DNA from: an uncultured Lachnospiraceae bacterium | GTDB taxonomy: Bacteria > Bacillota > Clostridia > Lachnospirales > Lachnospiraceae | Assembly (NCBI GenBank): GCA_910585555.1 | Contig: CAJUFU010000028.1 | Span: forward strand, 27,504-38,531 | Direction of reading: 5' to 3' | Length of the DNA stretch: 11,028 nt | The notes under the pieces: model-generated | The model's input: the letters and a program-made list of their open reading frames with translations, nothing else | Database searches by the model: none | Told to the model about the DNA's origin: nothing | Made by a program: the position numbers and the translations under genes | In this document: piece by piece, positions 1 to 6,679 of the stretch | Layout: each line of letters starts with the position of its first letter | Position numbering within the stretch: the first letter of the stretch is position 1

Positions 1-1
1 T

Positions 2-193
2 TCCTTAGAAGAAATCACACCGAAGCTGCTGGGTGTGTTGTGGGAGACGATTTATAAGGGGAAAGCCTGCTGTCATCTGGAGAGCGAAGCGGCTTGGGCA
101 GGTGTCCGGACAGGATTTATGGAACGGATTCCCGGACAGATTGCCATGGTGGGGCAGGAGATGAAGTTGCATAAAGCGGTATCTGTCCGTTAG
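2..193 (+). CDS. 3' end of an unrecognised protein (partial)
   Basis: An open frame runs from the left edge to a TAG at 191-193 and encodes the last 63 residues of a protein whose start lies outside the window. The tail is mixed in character, with LLGVLWETIYKG near its beginning, two adjacent cysteines, and KLHKAVSVR at the end. I see no membrane segment and no motif I recognise. It is probably a real gene end: the frame is open, its codon use resembles the genes downstream, and it lies in the same direction 80 bp before the next gene, so the two may be co-transcribed. A GGAGG sequence sits directly on its stop codon (193-197), but no plausible gene starts within normal distance of it. I assign no function. 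Confidence 0.55.
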   Translation, partial: SLEEITPKLLGVLWETIYKGKACCHLESEAAWAGVRTGFMERIPGQIAMVGQEMKLHKAVSVR

Positions 194-273
194 GAGGAAG
201 GAACTTGCAGACGGTATCATGAAAGCCGGAGAACAAATTTAGCGGTTACGAATCATGGCGGGAGGAATGGGAA

Positions 274-771
274 ATGAATATAAGCGGGATTACAACAACA
301 CAGACGCTTTCCGATTATGCATATGAAAAGCGGCGGGATTATCGGCGAGAGGAGACGCCGGATTTTCTGCAGACGATAGAAGAAAAGGGAAAGGATACAG
401 CCGCAGAGAAAGATTATGCTGCCGAGGCCTTTGACAGGGTGGGTCCGAACGCGCCGGGAAGCGTCAGAAAAGCATGGATGGAGGCGGCAAAAGAAGTGGG
501 CGCCAACGGACTTGGCGTGAAATCCAATGGGATGCTGGGTCATATTTCACAGATGATGGTACAGCGTCTGACAAACCAATTACAGGGCAGGGCCAATCCC
601 GATGATATTCTGGGAAGCAGCACAGCGTCTGCCATGGCGGCGGTCAGAAAAGCCATTTATGACCTAGACAATCCGCGCCGACAAGGAGCCAAAAGCATGG
701 AAATACAACGTCTTGAGATGCAGGAGCGGCAGTTTTATCAGGTCTTTTTAGACAAATTACAGCATTTATAA
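274..771 (+). CDS. conserved small cytoplasmic protein of unknown function
   Basis: The product is 165 residues, hydrophilic, with no signal peptide or membrane segment. The ATG at 274 follows GGAGG (261-265) at 8 nt, which fixes the start. The first third (about 1-50) begins MNISGITT and is highly charged, probably disordered. Residues 57-100 form the most distinctive part, with GPNAP, KAWMEAAKE, a glycine-rich NGLGVKSNGMLGHIS stretch, and MMVQRL. The C-terminal part (about 105-165) contains NPDDILG and an amphipathic helical end rich in Glu, Gln and aromatic residues. From memory this pattern is a recurrent hypothetical family in Lachnospiraceae, but I know of no assigned function. The lack of a clear promoter in the 80 bp upstream suggests transcription from the preceding gene. 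Nothing suggests an enzyme; a structural or adaptor role is as likely as any other. Confidence 0.82.
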   Translation: MNISGITTTQTLSDYAYEKRRDYRREETPDFLQTIEEKGKDTAAEKDYAAEAFDRVGPNAPGSVRKAWMEAAKEVGANGLGVKSNGMLGHISQMMVQRLTNQLQGRANPDDILGSSTASAMAAVRKAIYDLDNPRRQGAKSMEIQRLEMQERQFYQVFLDKLQHL

Positions 772-773
772 TA

Positions 774-788
774 GGCATTCATAATGCC
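774..788 (+). other. short hairpin after the 274-771 gene
   Basis: GGCATT (774-779) and AATGCC (783-788) form a perfect 6-bp inverted repeat with a 3-nt loop, beginning 3 nt after the stop codon. No run of T follows, so it is not a standard intrinsic terminator; it may protect the 3' end of the message or be chance. Confidence 0.3.
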
Positions 789-800
789 GCAAATATCCCA

Positions 801-829
801 TTGAGAGAAATACTTCTTTGTGTTAAAAT
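801..829 (+). promoter_or_regulatory. sigma-A promoter for the UDP-GlcNAc pyrophosphorylase gene
   Basis: The -35 is TTGAGA (801-806), followed by a 17-bp spacer and a -10 TAAAAT (824-829); both hexamers match the consensus at 5 of 6 positions. TG at 821-822 adds an extended -10. Transcription would begin near 836, giving a leader of about 29 nt before the ATG at 865. A TATAAT at 838-843 also exists but lacks a matching -35. Confidence 0.65.
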
Positions 830-864
830 GAAAACTATATAATAGCATGTAGAAGGAGGTTTCT

Positions 865-2091
865 ATGGGATATCAGGAGGCATATGATAAGCTGGAAAAA
901 TACGGGCAGCTGCACGTATTGAAATATTACGGGGAACTTGCAAAAGAAGAGAAAGAGGCATTGCTTACGCAGATTGAGCAGACAGACTTCGATATGTTGT
1001 CTTACTGTAAGGAAAAGGAAACCCTCAATCCCCGCGGAAAGATTGAGCCTGTGGGGGCCATGCAGCTTTCGGAGATTGAAAAGAAAAGAGAAGAGTTTAC
1101 CAGGATAGGCCTTGATGCGATACGGGCGGGCAAGGTAGGGGCGGTGCTCCTTGCCGGCGGTATGGGCACAAGGCTTGGTTCTGATGCGCCCAAAGGCATA
1201 TACAACATCGGCTTGACGAAGGAGGTTTATATCTTCCAGCGGTTGATCGAGAATCTGATGGATGTGGTGCATCAGGCAGGGGCATGGATTCCGCTCTATG
1301 TTATGACCAGCGATAAGAACCATGAAACAACGACGGCCTTTTTTGAGGAGAAAGATTATTTTGGTTACAATGCGGATTACGTGACTTTCTTTATACAGGA
1401 TATGGCGCCGGTGTCTGATTATGAGGGTAAGGTCTATATGGAGACGAAGTATAAGATTTCCACCTCTCCCAACGGCAGCGGCGGGTGGTTCCATTCCATG
1501 ATGAAATGGGGCGTGGTGGACAAGCTTCGGGAAGCGGGCGTGGAGTGGCTGAATGTGTTTGCTGTAGATAATGTGTTACAGCGGATTGCAGATCCTTGTT
1601 TCGTGGGGGCTACGATAGCCACCAACAGCGCAGTGGGCGCCAAGGTGGTCAGGAAGAATGCGCCGGATGAGAAAGTGGGCGCCATGTGCTTAGAGGATGG
1701 AAGGCCCTCCATCGTGGAGTATTATGATATGACGAAGGAGCTCATGGAGGCCAAGGATGAGAACGGAGAACCGGCTTATAATTTTGGCGTGATACTGAAT
1801 TACCTGTTCCGGGAGAAAGATTTGGAGGAGATTGTTGCAAGAGAGCTGCCCCTTCACATTGTGGAGAAGAAGATACCCCATCTGGATGAAAAGGGAGAGC
1901 TGGTGAAACCGGAGGCGCCTAACGGGTATAAGTTTGAACAGCTGGTTCTGGATATGATTCACGAACTGGATTCCTGTCTGCCCTACGAAGTGGTCAGGAA
2001 TAAAGAATTTGCTCCCATCAAAAATATGACGGGCATCGATTCTGTGGAGAGTGCCAGGAAATTATGCCAGGAGAACGGCATTGAACTTTGA
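865..2091 (+). CDS. UDP-N-acetylglucosamine pyrophosphorylase, eukaryotic UAP1/AGX type (UDPGP family)
   Basis: This 408-residue cytoplasmic enzyme should make UDP-GlcNAc (or a related UDP-sugar) and pyrophosphate from UTP and the sugar 1-phosphate. The nucleotide-binding loop LLAGGMGTRLGSDAPKG is at residues 95-111. Further UAP1-type blocks occur in order: SPNGSGG (201-207), VDNVL and IADPCFVG (234-248), GAKVVRKNAPDEKVG (258-272), VEYYDM (284-289), an NFG/NYLF block (307-315), VEKKIPHLDEKGELVKPEAPNG (333-354), and EFAPIKN (381-387). This pattern follows UAP1/AGX enzymes rather than bacterial GlmU or GalU, and it lacks the longer C-terminal part of the human enzyme. The start is set by AAGGAGG (853-859) before ATG. 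It has its own promoter, and galE follows after 252 bp, pointing to nucleotide-sugar supply. UTP-glucose-1-phosphate activity cannot be excluded by eye. Family assignment is firm; the exact sugar is inferred. Confidence 0.9.
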   Translation: MGYQEAYDKLEKYGQLHVLKYYGELAKEEKEALLTQIEQTDFDMLSYCKEKETLNPRGKIEPVGAMQLSEIEKKREEFTRIGLDAIRAGKVGAVLLAGGMGTRLGSDAPKGIYNIGLTKEVYIFQRLIENLMDVVHQAGAWIPLYVMTSDKNHETTTAFFEEKDYFGYNADYVTFFIQDMAPVSDYEGKVYMETKYKISTSPNGSGGWFHSMMKWGVVDKLREAGVEWLNVFAVDNVLQRIADPCFVGATIATNSAVGAKVVRKNAPDEKVGAMCLEDGRPSIVEYYDMTKELMEAKDENGEPAYNFGVILNYLFREKDLEEIVARELPLHIVEKKIPHLDEKGELVKPEAPNGYKFEQLVLDMIHELDSCLPYEVVRNKEFAPIKNMTGIDSVESARKLCQENGIEL

Positions 2092-2198
2092 CGGGGAAAT
2101 ACCATAGGGCATCATGGGATAGGGATTTGGCAAGCGGACTATAGGTATGACAGGAAATGATTTGGACAGAAAGTATCTGTATATAACAATATAACATT

Positions 2199-2224
2199 TT
2201 GACAGCTTTGAATAACATTAAAAT
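2199..2224 (+). promoter_or_regulatory. candidate promoter upstream of galE
   Basis: A perfect -35 TTGACA (2199-2204) is followed by TAAAAT (2219-2224), but the 14-bp spacer is short for sigma-A; AATATT (2222-2227) gives a 17-bp spacer but only 4 of 6 matches. No rho-independent terminator is visible between 2091 and this point, so galE could also be read from the upstream promoter. The resulting leader would be about 110 nt. Confidence 0.35.
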
Positions 2225-2229
2225 ATTGA

Positions 2230-2261
2230 ATCCCAGGAGCAAAACGTAGTACACTTGGGAT
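2230..2261 (+). other. inverted repeat in the galE leader
   Basis: ATCCCAGG (2230-2237) and CTTGGGAT (2254-2261) pair over 8 bp, with one G-U, around a 16-nt loop. A second hairpin, TTGCCGG (2281-2287) with CCGGTAA (2299-2305), lies 20 nt further on. Neither is followed by a T run. They could fold in the leader RNA or serve as an operator; no known riboswitch pattern was recognised. Confidence 0.35.
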
Positions 2262-2343
2262 AAGTTAAGAAGGTAAACGGTTGCCGGACAGCGTAGGGCC
2301 GGTAACAAAAATCACATTTTCCAGGAAAGGACAGGTGGGTTAT

Positions 2344-3360
2344 ATGGCAATATTGGTGACAGGCGGTGCGGGGTATATCGGTTCTCACACAGTGGTGGAA
2401 TTACAGAGCGCCGGCTATGACGTAGTGGTGGTTGATAATCTTTCGAATTCCAGCGAGAAATCTCTTGAGAGAGTGGAGAAAATTACAGGGAAACCGGTGA
2501 AATTCTATAAAGCGGATATTTTGGACAGGGAGGCTCTGGAAGATGTATTTGCGAAAGAGCAGATTGATTCCTGTATTCATTTTGCAGGGTTGAAAGCGGT
2601 AGGCGAGTCCGTACAAAAGCCTTGGGAGTATTACGAGAATAATATCGCAGGTACGCTTACTTTAGTAGATGTGATGAGGAAACATAATGTGAAAAACATC
2701 ATCTTTTCTTCCTCTGCAACAGTGTACGGCGATCCGGCGATGATTCCGATTACGGAGGAGTGCCCGAAAGGACAGTGTACCAATCCTTATGGCTGGACCA
2801 AATCCATGCTGGAGCAGATTTTAATGGATATCCAGAAGGCTGACCCGGAGTGGAACGTGATTCTGCTTCGTTACTTTAATCCAATCGGTGCTCACAAGAG
2901 CGGTACGATTGGCGAGAATCCAAACGGTATCCCCAATAACCTGATGCCTTATATTACCCAAGTGGCTGTGGGCAAGCTCAAAGAGCTGGGTGTTTTCGGT
3001 AATGACTATGATACCCCGGACGGCACGGGCGTGCGCGACTATATCCATGTGGTAGACCTGGCTCTTGGTCATGTGAAAGCGCTTAAGAAGATTGAGGAGA
3101 AAGCAGGTCTGTGCATCTATAACCTGGGCACAGGTGTGGGCTACAGCGTGCTTGACATCGTGAAGAACTTTGAGGAAGCAACAGGCGTGAAGATTCCTTA
3201 TGTGATTAAGGAGAGAAGAGCGGGCGATATCGCTACCTGCTATTCCAATGCCGATAAGGCAAAGCGGGAACTTGGATGGGAAGCGCAGTACGGCATCAAA
3301 GAGATGTGCGCCGATTCCTGGAAATGGCAGAGCACGAACCCCAATGGGTATGAGGATTAA
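2344..3360 (+). CDS. galE: UDP-glucose 4-epimerase GalE, probably also acting on UDP-GlcNAc/UDP-GalNAc
   Basis: GalE interconverts UDP-glucose and UDP-galactose using tightly bound NAD, in the cytoplasm. The product is 338 residues, the same length as E. coli GalE. The Rossmann motif GGAGYIGS is at residues 7-14, the catalytic Ser124 lies in FSSSATVYGD, and the catalytic pair is Tyr149 and Lys153 in NPYGWTK. The substrate-binding segments RYFNPIGAHKSG (176-187) and NNLMPY (198-203) are intact. At position 299, where E. coli has Tyr and the human enzyme has Cys, this protein has Cys (CYSNADKA); in characterised enzymes a small residue here allows N-acetylated substrates. I chose ATG 2344 over the in-frame TTG at 2281 because it follows AGGTGG (2333-2338) at 5 nt and gives the family N-terminus. 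With the pyrophosphorylase upstream, a role in UDP-GalNAc supply is likely. Confidence 0.96.
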   Translation: MAILVTGGAGYIGSHTVVELQSAGYDVVVVDNLSNSSEKSLERVEKITGKPVKFYKADILDREALEDVFAKEQIDSCIHFAGLKAVGESVQKPWEYYENNIAGTLTLVDVMRKHNVKNIIFSSSATVYGDPAMIPITEECPKGQCTNPYGWTKSMLEQILMDIQKADPEWNVILLRYFNPIGAHKSGTIGENPNGIPNNLMPYITQVAVGKLKELGVFGNDYDTPDGTGVRDYIHVVDLALGHVKALKKIEEKAGLCIYNLGTGVGYSVLDIVKNFEEATGVKIPYVIKERRAGDIATCYSNADKAKRELGWEAQYGIKEMCADSWKWQSTNPNGYED

Positions 3361-3391
3361 TCCCACGATGTTCTAATTTAAGAAGAAATAA

Positions 3392-3434
3392 AAAGGGCTC
3401 TGTATCCCGGTTAAGCGGTGATACAGAGCTCTTT
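3392..3434. terminator. bidirectional intrinsic terminator between galE and trhA
   Basis: A 15-bp stem (3392-3406 with 3420-3434, one G-U pair) surrounds a 13-nt loop; its core GCTCTGTATC/GATACAGAGC is perfect. On the minus strand the stem is followed by TTTTTATTTCTT, a good T tract, and on the plus strand by a short TTTA. It lies between the convergent stops of galE (3360) and the minus-strand gene (3506), so it probably ends both transcripts. Confidence 0.85.
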
Positions 3435-3505
3435 ATCGATTCCGCATAGGACAAAGACTACGCGGTATATGACTTTCCGCAAAGCTGCCTCGGTCAGATG
3501 GCGGT

Positions 3506-4156
3506 TTATGCTACATACAGATACATGAAAATAAAGTGGCAGATGCTTCCGCCCATCACAAAGAGATGGAAGATCTCATGGGAACCGAAGTTCTTATGTC
3601 TGGAATTAAAGATGGGCAGTTTGAGTGCGTAGATGACGCCGCCTGCGGTATAAATGATGCCGCCGGCCAGAAGCCATAAGAAGGCGCTCTTGGGGAGCGT
3701 GTTCCAGAGTCGGCCAAAGACGGCCAGACATACCCATCCCATGGCGATGTATATGACGGAAGAAAACCATTTCGGGCAGGTAATCCAGCAGGCTTTGATG
3801 ATCATGCCGGCGATGGCGATGCCCCATACCACGGCAAGCAGTGTATAGCCCAGATTTCCGCCTAAGACAATCAGACAGACAGGGGTATAGGAACCTGCAA
3901 TCAGTACGAAGATCATCATGTGGTCTAATTTGCGAAACATTTTTAGCAGCCTGTCTTTTACGGTGATACTGTGGTAAATGGCGCTGGCGCCGTAGAGTGC
4001 CACCATACTGCCGATAAAAACGGCCATGGAGATAAAAGCGGTGTGGTCGGAGGTTACGGCAACTTTCACCATCAGCGGCGTAGCTGCGAATATGGCCATC
4101 ATCATTCCTATAAAATGTGTAATTGCACTTCCGGGTTCACGAATTGTAATCTGCAT
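3506..4156 (-). CDS. trhA: hemolysin III / TrhA family membrane protein (PAQR superfamily)
   Basis: This is a seven-helix integral membrane protein of 216 residues, the usual size for the hemolysin III family. Members are linked to membrane homeostasis, and some were named for haemolytic activity when expressed in other hosts; the reaction is not settled. The family pattern is complete: EPGSAITHFIG near residues 7-17, ASAIYHS (57-63), the KLDHMMIF segment with Asp78 and His79, GSYTPV (88-93), and the C-terminal HEIFHLFVMGGSICH with His193, His197 and His207, which match the predicted metal site of PAQR proteins. The start at 4156 follows an AGGAAGG-type site. The gene is monocistronic or cotranscribed with the 88-residue gene 193 bp upstream, and has a promoter overlapped by short repeats (4240-4281). 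It converges on galE and is ended by the hairpin at 3392-3434. Confidence 0.93.
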   Translation of the reverse strand: MQITIREPGSAITHFIGMMMAIFAATPLMVKVAVTSDHTAFISMAVFIGSMVALYGASAIYHSITVKDRLLKMFRKLDHMMIFVLIAGSYTPVCLIVLGGNLGYTLLAVVWGIAIAGMIIKACWITCPKWFSSVIYIAMGWVCLAVFGRLWNTLPKSAFLWLLAGGIIYTAGGVIYALKLPIFNSRHKNFGSHEIFHLFVMGGSICHFIFMYLYVA

Positions 4157-4239
4157 AAAATCCCTTCCTTTCCTACTCCTCGAAACATAGGATACATCGA
4201 AAACTATCGTTTGGCATCAAACTGTGTCTGTGTCACAAC

Positions 4240-4281
4240 ACATAGTTTTCAATACTATGTTAAATATACTATGATACTACT
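4240..4281. promoter_or_regulatory. possible operator: ACTATG repeat cluster before trhA
   Basis: On the plus strand, ACATAGT (4240-4246) and ACTATGT (4254-4260) form a perfect 7-bp dyad around 7 nt. ATACTATG occurs at 4252-4259 and again at 4266-4273, 14 bp apart, followed directly by the related ATACTACT (4274-4281). The cluster covers the proposed -10 and transcription start of trhA, as expected of a repressor site. The regulator is unknown; none is encoded in this window. Confidence 0.45.
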
Positions 4282-4302
4282 ACTTAAAGTATGCAAAGTC
4301 AA
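4274..4302 (-). promoter_or_regulatory. candidate promoter for trhA
   Basis: Read on the minus strand, TTGACT (4302-4297, 5 of 6 matches) is followed after 17 bp by TAGTAT (4279-4274, 4 of 6). The start would be near 4267, giving a leader of about 110 nt before the ATG at 4156. The -10 overlaps the ACTATG repeat cluster. Confidence 0.45.
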
Positions 4303-4349
4303 TGGATTTATGCAAAAGAAAAATGAAATTTCTATTCATTGTGATGAGA

Positions 4350-4616
4350 TTAATCTTCTTCGATCACTTGGATTTCCAGATAGTCAAAAGGAATTTCTTC
4401 AATGAAATTATCCTGTGTAAACCGTGCTTTGCGGTGCCTTTTAAAATCGGAAACAGTGGATTCCAGCCAGATAGGCTTCCCCAGATCGAATTGCAGGCAG
4501 ACTTCCTCTAAGGCATGGAAGACTTTGTGGGTGCGCGTTTCACTGCGGTTATCTTCAATGACGGTATCTTTTAACATATGGTTGTCTTTAAATTCCCTGG
4601 CCCATAAACGAAACAT
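4350..4616 (-). CDS. conserved small protein of unknown function (88 residues)
   Basis: The product is a soluble 88-residue protein with no signal or membrane segment. It begins MFRLWAREFKDNHMLKDTVI, and has a well-ordered middle with THKVFHALEEVC (about 31-42), FDLGKPIWLEST (43-54) and FKRHRKARFTQDNF (58-71). It ends in an acidic EEIPFDYLEIQVIEED. From memory close relatives are widespread single-domain hypothetical proteins in Lachnospiraceae; I know of no function. The start follows an AAGGAG site a few bases before the ATG, and a well-formed promoter lies 33-61 bp upstream, so it is expressed on its own account. It is divergent from the large membrane protein gene at 4742, and trhA lies downstream in the same direction. 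No strong terminator separates them, so readthrough into trhA is possible. Confidence 0.85.
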   Translation of the reverse strand: MFRLWAREFKDNHMLKDTVIEDNRSETRTHKVFHALEEVCLQFDLGKPIWLESTVSDFKRHRKARFTQDNFIEEIPFDYLEIQVIEED

Positions 4617-4648
4617 AAGATTCTCCTTTTCAATGGATTATACAGATT

Positions 4649-4677
4649 ACTATACAAATCCGAGGGTCAAATGTAAA
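4649..4677 (-). promoter_or_regulatory. sigma-A promoter for the 88-residue protein gene
   Basis: On the minus strand, -35 TTTACA (4677-4672) and -10 TATAGT (4654-4649) are spaced by 17 bp, each matching 5 of 6 consensus bases. The start near 4642 leaves a leader of about 26 nt with an AAGGAG site. It is back to back with the promoter of the divergent membrane protein gene. Confidence 0.65.
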
Positions 4678-4700
4678 CACTTTTTCTTTTGGATATTCAA

Positions 4701-4709
4701 TGTTATACT
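4701..4709 (+). promoter_or_regulatory. extended -10 promoter for the polytopic membrane protein gene
   Basis: TGTTATACT (4701-4709) is an extended -10 element with -10 hexamer TATACT. The -35 region is only a T-rich stretch (4681-4690), so recognition would rely on the TG motif. Transcription would start near 4716, leaving a leader of about 26 nt to the ATG at 4742. Only about 27 bp separate this -10 from the divergent -35. Confidence 0.5.
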
Positions 4710-4741
4710 GAGTTAAGTATATGGAAGAAGGAGAGTTTTCA

Positions 4742-6625
4742 ATGTCAACGCGGAAAAAAAGAATGATAAATGGAATATCTCTTTTACTTGCTGTCATAAA
4801 TATATCTTTAGTGGAAAATAGGAGCAGGGTTTTCAGAGAAATGCTGATAGCCTTTTCAAGGCATCGGATTTTTCATTCCCCCAGGCTGGTGCTTCTCGTT
4901 ATGGCAGTGTTCTGGCTGGCAGGCGCTTTTATCTTTTACAGGCTGATTCGGAGATTGTTATGCCAGCCGGATAAAAGACTGCTCAGACATGCCTGGTTCT
5001 GGGGAGCGCTTCTTTCGGCCTCTTACGTGATGGGGGTTCGTCTGGAAACGGATGAGACGATTTTTGGCGGTGTACAGCGTGTGCTGCAGTCTCTTGCGGC
5101 GGCCGTATGCCTGTCTGTGGCGGCGGCATCCTGTATCGCGCCGATTATACAATATAAAGGGCCGGTGAGAAAAGAGGAAGGGGCGTTACGCAAAAGCTAT
5201 CCCCTCTGGCAGGTCCGGCTTTTTTACGGCGGCATTATTTTGCTTTGCTGGCTGCCTGTCTTTTTGGCCTATTATCCTTCTGTCTTCGCCTACGATGCGG
5301 AAGGACAGCTCTATCAGGTGATTGCGCATGATTACAGCACTCATCATCCGCTTCTGCATACCTTATTTCTAGGAGCTTTTTTTCGGCTGGGCGCAGCGCT
5401 TGGCTCTTACAGCGCGGGCATGGCAGTTCATTCCGTGGTGCAGATGCTTTTGATGGCAGGCGCTTTTGCTTTTGCGCTTTCCTACTTATATGTGAAACAG
5501 GTTCCTGTGTGGCAGCGTATGCTGCTTTTAGCCTTTTACGGCTTGTTTCCCACCAATGCGGTACTTTCCATAAGCACCACAAAGGATGTGCTCTTTTCGG
5601 CGCTGGTCCTGCTTTATATACTCACTCTCTACCATATGATATGCGATCGGAAGATGCAGATTGATAGACGGGATGGAGGCGTCTATGTAATACTTTCTCT
5701 CCTCTTGCTGTTGTTTCGAAACAATGCGCTGTATGCATTTGTGCTCAGCGTGCCGCTTGTTTACGGGGGATATCTAAGATGGCAGGAGGTTGAGAAAGGC
5801 GAAAGAAAGAGGGCTGACGGCGGAATAAGATACTTGCTGCTGTCAGCGGCGGCGCTGGTTTTCTTTGGCCTTGGCAGTCTGGGACTTCGGACAGCCGCCA
5901 ATGCCCACAGCGGCAGCCCGCGGGAGATGCTGAGTGTGCCGTTGCAGCAGATGGCCCGGACGAGAGTGATGGAGGAACAGCGGATAGAGCCGGAGCTTAG
6001 ACAGGAGTTGGAAAAATACATTCCCTCTGCGTGGGTCTTTGCGGCCTATGACCCGCATCTGGCGGACCCGGTCAAGAATCGGGCGGTGATACATGATGAC
6101 CCGGCAGGGTTTTTAAAGACCTGGGCGAGGCTTGGGATGAAACACCCGGCGGTCTATATAGACGCTTTTTTGGATAATTGCGTGGGATACTGGTATCTGG
6201 AAGATATTTCTCACGCGCAGATATACGGCATTGGTACAGAGAGCGGATTTGGTTATCTTTCCACGGATACCCGCACGATGCCTGCAGGCTGTGAGATTGT
6301 TCCCCACAGTTATCTGCCGGGGGTTCGCAGTGCGCTGGAACGGATTGTGTCAGATAATGCTTATCAGCAGATTCCGGTATTGCGGATTCTGTTTGCACCT
6401 GCCTTTTACTGGTGGATGTTGTGTATGTATGTGGCGGCCGCCATATATCGAAGAAAGTACGAAATGATACTGCCTGTACTTTTTCTGGCGGCGTATTATC
6501 TGACCTTATTGTTGTCACCTGCGGTGCTGATACGTTATATGTATCCTTTTGTGGTGACCGTACCCATGATATATTGTTGCCAAATGAAAGATATGACTAA
6601 AAATGAAGGTGAAAATATACAATAA
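4742..6625 (+). CDS. large polytopic membrane protein, DUF6020-like, possible GT-C glycosyltransferase
   Basis: The product is about 627 residues with roughly 10-12 hydrophobic segments. I place the start at ATG 4742, since AAGGAGAG (4728-4735) sits 6 nt before it; the in-frame ATG at 4721 has no such site. Conserved-looking loop motifs are YYPSVFAYDAEGQ with Tyr184-Asp185, THHPLLHT with His201-His202, STTKD with Lys281-Asp282, and FRNNALYAF. A large soluble loop follows (about 390-540), starting near SPREMLSVPLQQMART and containing ADPVK and a Gly-rich GIGTESGFGYLS, then two or three C-terminal helices with IRYMYPF. An acidic residue and histidines in the first outer loop resemble GT-C enzymes that use lipid-linked sugars, and the overall pattern matches my memory of DUF6020; both are inference. 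It is divergent from the 88-residue gene and not in an obvious glycan operon, so its substrate is unknown. Confidence 0.8.
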   Translation: MSTRKKRMINGISLLLAVINISLVENRSRVFREMLIAFSRHRIFHSPRLVLLVMAVFWLAGAFIFYRLIRRLLCQPDKRLLRHAWFWGALLSASYVMGVRLETDETIFGGVQRVLQSLAAAVCLSVAAASCIAPIIQYKGPVRKEEGALRKSYPLWQVRLFYGGIILLCWLPVFLAYYPSVFAYDAEGQLYQVIAHDYSTHHPLLHTLFLGAFFRLGAALGSYSAGMAVHSVVQMLLMAGAFAFALSYLYVKQVPVWQRMLLLAFYGLFPTNAVLSISTTKDVLFSALVLLYILTLYHMICDRKMQIDRRDGGVYVILSLLLLLFRNNALYAFVLSVPLVYGGYLRWQEVEKGERKRADGGIRYLLLSAAALVFFGLGSLGLRTAANAHSGSPREMLSVPLQQMARTRVMEEQRIEPELRQELEKYIPSAWVFAAYDPHLADPVKNRAVIHDDPAGFLKTWARLGMKHPAVYIDAFLDNCVGYWYLEDISHAQIYGIGTESGFGYLSTDTRTMPAGCEIVPHSYLPGVRSALERIVSDNAYQQIPVLRILFAPAFYWWMLCMYVAAAIYRRKYEMILPVLFLAAYYLTLLLSPAVLIRYMYPFVVTVPMIYCCQMKDMTKNEGENIQ

Positions 6626-6649
6626 TTAATAAAAAAGTATTAAATTTTT
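6626..6649 (+). terminator. weak AT-only hairpin after the membrane protein gene
   Basis: TTAATA (6626-6631) pairs with TATTAA (6638-6643) around a 6-nt loop, starting directly after the TAA stop; five T residues follow (6645-6649). The stem contains no G-C pairs, so termination is likely to be inefficient. Confidence 0.33.
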
Positions 6650-6679
6650 GTGAATAATATACATTTATTATGTCGGATA

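Noticed and set aside
193..273. Possible tiny gene after the GGAGG at the stop of the first gene
   Set aside because: Frames from TTG 205 or ATG 219 end after 5 and 7 codons, and the ATG at 254 is out of frame with the supported gene and lacks a site at normal distance.
838..843. Perfect TATAAT before the pyrophosphorylase gene as its main -10
   Set aside because: No -35 of quality lies 16-18 bp upstream, whereas TTGAGA-17-TGTTAAAAT just before it is a fuller promoter.
835..1494. Long minus-strand open frame of 219 codons within the pyrophosphorylase gene
   Set aside because: It lies opposite a gene with clear family motifs, its translation is rich in His, Leu and Ile in the way of reverse-strand shadows, and it has no matching family.
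2281..2343. Upstream TTG start for galE, adding 21 residues
   Set aside because: The extension does not fit the family; ATG 2344 with AGGTGG gives the standard MAILVTGGAGYIGS beginning and the standard 338-residue length.
4310..4340. Terminator after the 88-residue gene: AATGAA/TTCATT with T-rich DNA beyond on the minus strand
   Set aside because: The 6-bp stem has one G-C pair and a 7-nt loop, too weak to call, though some termination is possible.
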